From Ignatzschineria sp. (GTDB lineage: Bacteria > Pseudomonadota > Gammaproteobacteria > Cardiobacteriales > Wohlfahrtiimonadaceae), in the NCBI GenBank assembly GCA_030151245.1, contig JASLEF010000245.1:1-5932 (forward strand): DNA of 5,932 nucleotides, read 5' to 3'. Shown here in pieces: positions 1 to 3,999 of this stretch (position 1 is the first letter of the stretch; every line of letters begins with the position of its first letter). The position numbers and the translations under genes were made by a program. A model generated the notes under the pieces. That model did no database searches. It worked only from the letters and a program-made list of their open reading frames with translations, and was not told where the DNA came from.

Positions 1-51
1 TGCGCCCCGTTCCTCTACTTCAATATTTTCAGCGATATTTGCTGTTGTCAT
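1..51 (-). CDS. 5' end of an unidentified protein (17 codons visible)
   Basis: An ATG at 51-49 opens a frame that runs without a stop to the left edge and reads MTTANIAENIEVEERGA. It is preceded by a full GGAGG Shine-Dalgarno at 66-62 with a 10-base gap, which is the main reason for calling it a real start. The visible residues are polar and acidic, with no signal peptide or membrane segment, so a cytoplasmic product is likely. The family cannot be recognised from 17 residues. It has the same orientation as the two large genes but is separated from them by a strong terminator and 348 non-coding bases, so it is probably its own transcription unit. Its leader contains the nested inverted repeat at 117-205, which suggests regulation at the RNA level. 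Confidence 0.72.
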   Translation of the reverse strand, partial: MTTANIAENIEVEERGA

Positions 52-61
52 TACAATCAAT

Positions 62-66
62 CCTCC
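62..66 (-). promoter_or_regulatory. Ribosome binding site of the left-edge gene
   Basis: Minus-strand GGAGG ends 10 bases before the ATG at 51-49. It is a perfect core match to the anti-Shine-Dalgarno sequence and it decides the start of the partial gene at the left edge. Confidence 0.75.
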
Positions 67-116
67 GATATAGCATGCTTTCTCATGACCTATTCGAGTG
101 CTGATACACACCCCTA

Positions 117-205
117 AAAAGAGCTATAAAATGTTACATGCAATATCAATATTATTAAAAAAAAACTTGTAACCGCACAATGCCGTTAGAAGTTATAGCT
201 CTTTT
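117..205 (-). repeat. Nested 13-bp inverted repeat in the leader of the left-edge gene
   Basis: On the minus strand the arm AAAAGAGCTATAA (205-193) is perfectly complementary to TTATAGCTCTTTT (129-117), with 63 bases between the arms. The enclosed segment begins directly with a second, imperfect 12-bp hairpin (192-166) and a run of nine T. The 3' arm itself runs into a five-T stretch (120-116). The whole unit lies between a candidate promoter near 224-255 and the start codon at 51, so in RNA it would be a two-tier folded leader. What is seen is the pairing. A role as an attenuator, a small RNA or a processing site is inference. A small MITE with 13-bp terminal repeats is an alternative, but no clear target duplication flanks it. 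Confidence 0.6.
157..192 (-). terminator. Terminator-like hairpin with T9 tract, possible leader attenuator
   Basis: On the minus strand, arm CTTCTAACGGCA (192-181), a three-base loop (180-178) and arm TGCGGTTACAAG (177-166) can form ten pairs with one C-C and one G-G mismatch. An uninterrupted run of nine T (165-157) follows at once. Hairpin plus T-run is the intrinsic terminator pattern. No gene ends directly in front of it, and the operon terminator lies upstream at 303-334. It would therefore act inside the leader of the left-edge gene, or end a short RNA started around 218. The mismatches weaken the stem, so conditional rather than full termination is plausible. Confidence 0.5.
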
Positions 206-223
206 ACAAATTTTAATGGTTCG

Positions 224-255
224 AGTATATAAACACTCTCTTCTAAGAATGTCTA
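224..255 (-). promoter_or_regulatory. Candidate sigma-70 promoter for the left-edge leader
   Basis: The minus strand carries TAGACA (255-250, five of six to TTGACA), and TATATA (231-226) follows after 18 bases. TATACT (229-224) is a better -10 by sequence but gives a 20-base spacer. Transcription would start near 218, giving a leader of roughly 165 bases that contains both hairpins. In AT-rich intergenic DNA such matches arise easily by chance, so this is tentative. A weaker alternative is TTGATA (149-144) with TATAGC (128-123), which has a short 15-base spacer and overlaps the inverted repeat. Confidence 0.3.
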
Positions 256-302
256 GAGCGATTTTTTTACGTCTTAAAACAAGCAAAATAAGTCTTACAT
301 AC

Positions 303-334
303 AAAAAGGGTCATCAATCTTACTGATGACCCTT
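303..334 (-). terminator. Intrinsic terminator of the two-gene operon
   Basis: AAGGGTCATCA (306-316) and TGATGACCCTT (324-334) form a perfect 11-bp stem around a 7-base loop. Read on the minus strand, the stem ends in CCC followed by five T (307-303). It lies about 65 bases downstream of the TAG stop at 402-400 and is a textbook rho-independent terminator for the barrel gene. The plus-strand reading lacks a proper T-run after the stem, so it is essentially one-directional. Confidence 0.88.
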
Positions 335-399
335 CACTTAAAGAAATCCTTAGATATTCTTAGTTTATATTGCCTCAATTATATCAAAACATATAACTT

Positions 400-3300
400 C
401 TAATAATATCCTACGAAGTTAATGTAGAAGCCTTTATAACGGTAATCCTGCTGAGTTAAGTCATCACTAAAGTCTGTAAAGTTATAACCAACGCCAATAC
501 GGAAGTTATCTGAGATATCATAGTCGACTCCTAACAACACCCCACTTTTCGTTCCCCCATCTTTCACTTTTAGTGCACGATATTCCCCAAGAACATGCCA
601 TTTATTCATTAAGTCATAACGAACTTGGACAGCGCCAAATAATGCAGAGCTATCAAACCACTGATCTAGATAATGGAACTTGGTCTCTCCTTTTCGATAT
701 GCGAGCTTAGTCGCGTATTCCCACTCAGCACTCTGTTTATAAACACCTTCTGCAGAGAAAATATGGCTCTTTTGGTTATAATCCATCCCATAACCTGTTT
801 GCCCATTGCTTGCTTCATCATAAAAATAATTATAACGTCCAAAAACAGCCCACTTATTATTATCCCAAGGACGATAAGCAAATCCTAAACCACTATCGAC
901 AAACTTCGCATCTTGTTCAGCCGTGACATAATCATAAGATTGTGAGTAATTAAACTTCCCTTGAACTCTCAAACTGTCATCGAACTTATAAGATAGGTTA
1001 TTGGTGGTAAGCCATTGTCGGCGTCTATCCACACCACTATCTCGACGATACTCTAACTTAGAACTATACTCGATAATTTCATCGGTTTTAGTAACGCTAG
1101 CACTCACAGCTTTTCTATCCGCTCGTTCTTGCTCGATAGGATCTGTTTGACGCTTTAAACGCGATTGTTGATAGGTAATATTCGTACTCCAACCATCATC
1201 TAATAGATAATCAAAGCCGATGGTATTACCAAGTCCTCTCTCGTTATTTTGACCACGTAGACTCTGCACTTCGTTAAACATATTGAGTCGATCAGTGAGA
1301 CGCCAACGTTGCCCAACCGTCAAACCCGTTTGACTATTATTAAATACTGAATCATAGTCCGACTTCTGATTAGCAAATGTATAGTTAGCATAAACGGTAT
1401 GATCTGCATTTAACTTATGTTCAATACTCGCTAAAACACTATGACCTCTAGTTCCTGAGGTTCCCTCTAGCCCTACAGATGAAGAATCTCCATAATAATA
1501 ACGAGTTCCGAGATTAACAGAGTTATTTTTCTCATATCGAGAGTGATCATCATCTATAGTAACTTGACCGCCACCAAATAATTCCCAGGAAGGAGTTACA
1601 TAATGGCTATATCGTACTGCCGCAAGTTTTCCAATTGCTTTCTGATCACTTCTTTTCGTCTCAACTTGTTTGATTTCCCCGGTTAAGGTTGCATCATTAT
1701 CGAAACGATACTCTCCAGAAACTTGAGTTTGCGTCAAGCTATTATCTTCTTGTTTTGCAACACTATGTCTTAAATAAGTTAAGAAATTTTCAGTAATTTG
1801 TGCAGATACTTCCACTCCATACTCTTTCATTCCCTCTTGAGCGCTAGAATACCCATTTGAGAAACCATGACTTCTATCCTTATACCAAGCACCAGCTTGA
1901 ACATCATTATCCGTAACACCCTGCTCTTTAAAGTTTACTCTAGCTTCAAGAGCAATCGCTTCACCATGTCTCTTTCCTTGACTCGGGTCACGCTTATCTA
2001 ACTCCGTAAAGTCTAATCCTCCATTCTCAGAGAAGAAAATCGGAACACCATCATTACGCGTATGAGTATATTCGGCGCGAAGATAGGTCCCATTTCCTGC
2101 TTTAAGGATCGCATCTACTCCTTGAAGCTCATAACCACTTTTCCCACCTTGACGTTCATCAACATAAGTTGCCCCGACCGCTAAGTGATCATTTAACCAA
2201 TACTGACCTCGACCGCCTCGAGTAATATCTTTCGCCTCAAATCCCGCAGGTACATACTCATAGTTCACTAATAAGTATTGCTCATACCCATTTAATGGTC
2301 CTTCAGAAATAATACTAGGATTATGTTGGCTTACGATTTGCAGAAGAGGTCTATTTAAAATGATACGTCCTTGCGTCGCATCAATTTCATAATCCACTCC
2401 TCGCTCTAATGAAATCAAGGCTTGTGTTAATCCTGTACTTGGATCCATCACTTTTACCTGAACCTTATCGGATCCTGGTAAAATTCTAGTATGTCTTAAG
2501 TAGTAAAGACTCCCCCCTGTTCCTAAGAACTCACTGTGACCAGCAGCAGACTGGGCCTGAGATCCAAAAACCTTCAAACTCCCTTTAGTATCACCATAGA
2601 TCGTATTCTCATTTGTCCGAAGATCTACAGCTCCCCCATAAAGTGATCTCGAATAAGTTGCAAACTCGGTACCTGTAATCCCGGTATTAAAGTTTCCCCA
2701 TAAAGCTTGGTTTTTATCCCAATCAACACGAGCATAGAAACGCCCCATCGTATCAACATCTCGATAAACTGAAGAGTCATCCCCATATGTTGGATAATAA
2801 GAGTCCGGATCCAACGCCCTAAAAATATCTTGAGGATAAGCACGTCCAAACCCTCTAAAAAGGTGTTTTAACTCCTTCTCTTTTGTATCTGCATGCGCGG
2901 TAATGGTATAACGCCCTTTCATACGACTTTTCAAATAAAATGCTAATCGAGCATCCGCTAATATATCTGAGGTTTGATCATTACCATCCGCATCAATTGT
3001 GACAATATCTTTCCCTGGTCCCGTCACATGTCGCTGATAAAGTGTCAAATCAGCTATCCCCACCATAAAGAAAGAGTCACCTGTGATATCCGTTTTCAGG
3101 GTATGTGCGACTTGCCCGCCATAACCACTATCAACTTGAATCGCAAATGAACGCTCCCCTAAAGGTACCAGGAAGTCTGCTTCAAACTTACGATCCATAC
3201 TCACAGGGTAAGATTCACCATCAATGTAAACACTACCTTCTGGAATATTGCTTCCTTGAATCCGAACCCGGGCTCCTACAAAGGGGATGTTTTGACGATA

Positions 3301-3999
3301 AAGATCATTTGATCCAACAACCCCATCGATTAAGAAATCACTCAGAGCCTCTTCCTGCGTTAAGGTTTGTCCCTTAATTCGAGAAATAGAATCTCGTATT
3401 TCAATGTTCCCCCGCTCATCTTCCTCTGGTGTTACAAGACGAATCTCTTTGGCATATGTTTCATCAAAATGCCCCTTATCATCGTATGCTCTCACAATAT
3501 AACGAAGATCATCATTAACCCTAAAACGGGTATTTGAAGGTAATGTGCCATCCCAAATAACGGAGGTGATCGCATTCACATCAACGGGAATAGTGGCAAT
3601 TGGCGTTACTAAGTCAACGTCACTTCCGCGATAAACCAAAACCTCATAACGAGAAACAAAGGCTGAATAGTTCGAACGAACATAAAACTCCACCGGTTTA
3701 ACAATCTGACCATTATAAAATGGAACAGATGCGGGGGCCGAAATAGAAAGCTCGGCCTGACCTAGGTTTGCATTTTCTGTAAGCCAGATCATCCCATTAT
3801 TGGGGAGGGAGATCGTTTTCCCCCCCATCCCTCCAGTTGTATTTCTCTTCACACTGAAGAGTGGATTTCCACTCTCCGTGCAAACAACCGAATCAGAGCA
3901 CCCAACAGGCTCCCCGAGGGGCATTGCAGCAACTGGTGCTGCAAGCCCTGAAAGAACCATCAATACCCGCAAATCAAGAAGTTTCATACTAGTTTTCAT
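400..3999 (-). CDS. Large outer-membrane beta-barrel protein with N-terminal Ig-like domains
   Basis: This is a complete 1199-residue protein of the outer membrane. Residues 1-25 are a signal peptide, and two Ig-like segments follow (about 100-190 and 236-305). The second has the pattern of an Ig domain with a short ID-G-SYPV turn. Residues 308-590 form a conserved core with FFMVGIADLTL, a YYPTYGDDS segment, TYSRSLYGG, GTGGSLYYLRH and VDYEIDATQGRI. I recall these motifs from a family of proteobacterial outer-membrane proteins encoded beside DUF11/SdrD-type giant proteins and often mislabelled as TonB-dependent receptors. Residues from about 595 to the end alternate polar and aromatic positions with short turns, ending FRIGVGYNFTDFSDD and a terminal strand with F1191, I1193, F1195 and Y1199, as expected for BAM-assembled barrels. 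No TonB box or plug is evident. The start at 3999 is fixed by the GGAGG 8 bases upstream; Met5 would be too far. The exact role is unknown. Anchoring, exporting or assembling the upstream-encoded repeat protein is inferred from context. Confidence 0.9.
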   Translation of the reverse strand: MKTSMKLLDLRVLMVLSGLAAPVAAMPLGEPVGCSDSVVCTESGNPLFSVKRNTTGGMGGKTISLPNNGMIWLTENANLGQAELSISAPASVPFYNGQIVKPVEFYVRSNYSAFVSRYEVLVYRGSDVDLVTPIATIPVDVNAITSVIWDGTLPSNTRFRVNDDLRYIVRAYDDKGHFDETYAKEIRLVTPEEDERGNIEIRDSISRIKGQTLTQEEALSDFLIDGVVGSNDLYRQNIPFVGARVRIQGSNIPEGSVYIDGESYPVSMDRKFEADFLVPLGERSFAIQVDSGYGGQVAHTLKTDITGDSFFMVGIADLTLYQRHVTGPGKDIVTIDADGNDQTSDILADARLAFYLKSRMKGRYTITAHADTKEKELKHLFRGFGRAYPQDIFRALDPDSYYPTYGDDSSVYRDVDTMGRFYARVDWDKNQALWGNFNTGITGTEFATYSRSLYGGAVDLRTNENTIYGDTKGSLKVFGSQAQSAAGHSEFLGTGGSLYYLRHTRILPGSDKVQVKVMDPSTGLTQALISLERGVDYEIDATQGRIILNRPLLQIVSQHNPSIISEGPLNGYEQYLLVNYEYVPAGFEAKDITRGGRGQYWLNDHLAVGATYVDERQGGKSGYELQGVDAILKAGNGTYLRAEYTHTRNDGVPIFFSENGGLDFTELDKRDPSQGKRHGEAIALEARVNFKEQGVTDNDVQAGAWYKDRSHGFSNGYSSAQEGMKEYGVEVSAQITENFLTYLRHSVAKQEDNSLTQTQVSGEYRFDNDATLTGEIKQVETKRSDQKAIGKLAAVRYSHYVTPSWELFGGGQVTIDDDHSRYEKNNSVNLGTRYYYGDSSSVGLEGTSGTRGHSVLASIEHKLNADHTVYANYTFANQKSDYDSVFNNSQTGLTVGQRWRLTDRLNMFNEVQSLRGQNNERGLGNTIGFDYLLDDGWSTNITYQQSRLKRQTDPIEQERADRKAVSASVTKTDEIIEYSSKLEYRRDSGVDRRRQWLTTNNLSYKFDDSLRVQGKFNYSQSYDYVTAEQDAKFVDSGLGFAYRPWDNNKWAVFGRYNYFYDEASNGQTGYGMDYNQKSHIFSAEGVYKQSAEWEYATKLAYRKGETKFHYLDQWFDSSALFGAVQVRYDLMNKWHVLGEYRALKVKDGGTKSGVLLGVDYDISDNFRIGVGYNFTDFSDDLTQQDYRYKGFYINFVGYY
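3820..3826 (-). repeat. G7 homopolymer near the start of the barrel gene
   Basis: Seven G in a row on the coding strand span the last base of codon 58 and all of codons 59-60 (residues M-G-G). The tract sits in the loop between a 7-bp inverted repeat, GGAGGGA (3804-3810) and TCCCTCC (3828-3834). A G-run early in a surface-protein gene is the kind of site that can slip during replication and switch the frame. Seven is at the short end for that, and the frame is intact here. Confidence 0.6.
3925..3999 (-). other. Sec signal peptide of the barrel protein
   Basis: Residues 1-25 show a short basic start (K2, K6), a hydrophobic stretch around 12-21 (VLMVLSGLAA) and a P-V-A-A end that fits signal peptidase I cleavage before M26. 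The hydrophobic core is interrupted by D9 and R11 on its N-terminal side but is otherwise ordinary. The first cysteine (C34) is too far away and lacks a lipobox, so lipoprotein processing is unlikely. Confidence 0.82.

Noticed and set aside
72..79. AGCATGCT palindrome as an operator
   Set aside because: An 8-base palindrome in AT-rich DNA is expected by chance, and it lies between any plausible transcription start and the binding site, with no repeat of it nearby.
57..86. Nine-codon minus-strand reading frame (ATG at 86-84, MRKHAISED, TGA at 59-57) directly before the left-edge gene
   Set aside because: It has only a weak AGG-type binding site and its end overlaps the good GGAGG of the real gene. 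Nothing distinguishes it from chance, although a leader peptide cannot be excluded.
115..206. Reading the nested inverted repeat as a miniature transposable element
   Set aside because: The 13-bp ends suit a MITE, but no matching target-site duplication flanks them and no second copy is present in the window. A folded leader explains the T-runs better.
666..888. Open frames of about 70 codons inside the 3' part of the barrel gene, on both strands
   Set aside because: They lie wholly within a convincing long gene, have no supported start site and encode low-complexity isoleucine-rich sequence typical of an antisense or off-frame shadow.
2625..2849. A 74-codon minus-strand frame inside the barrel gene
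   Set aside because: It is an off-frame shadow of the conserved core, with no recognisable protein features.
3105..3377. A 90-codon plus-strand frame opposite the barrel gene
   Set aside because: It is antisense to the Ig-like region with no binding site or homology that I recognise.
3898..3927. Possible lipoprotein processing at C34 of the barrel protein
   Set aside because: The residues before C34 are E-P-V-G, with proline instead of leucine at -3, and the hydrophobic segment ends about a dozen residues earlier. Ordinary signal peptidase I cleavage near residue 25 fits better.
400..3999. Annotating the barrel protein as a TonB-dependent receptor
   Set aside because: No TonB box or plug domain can be seen after the signal peptide; Ig-like domains and a different conserved core occupy that part.
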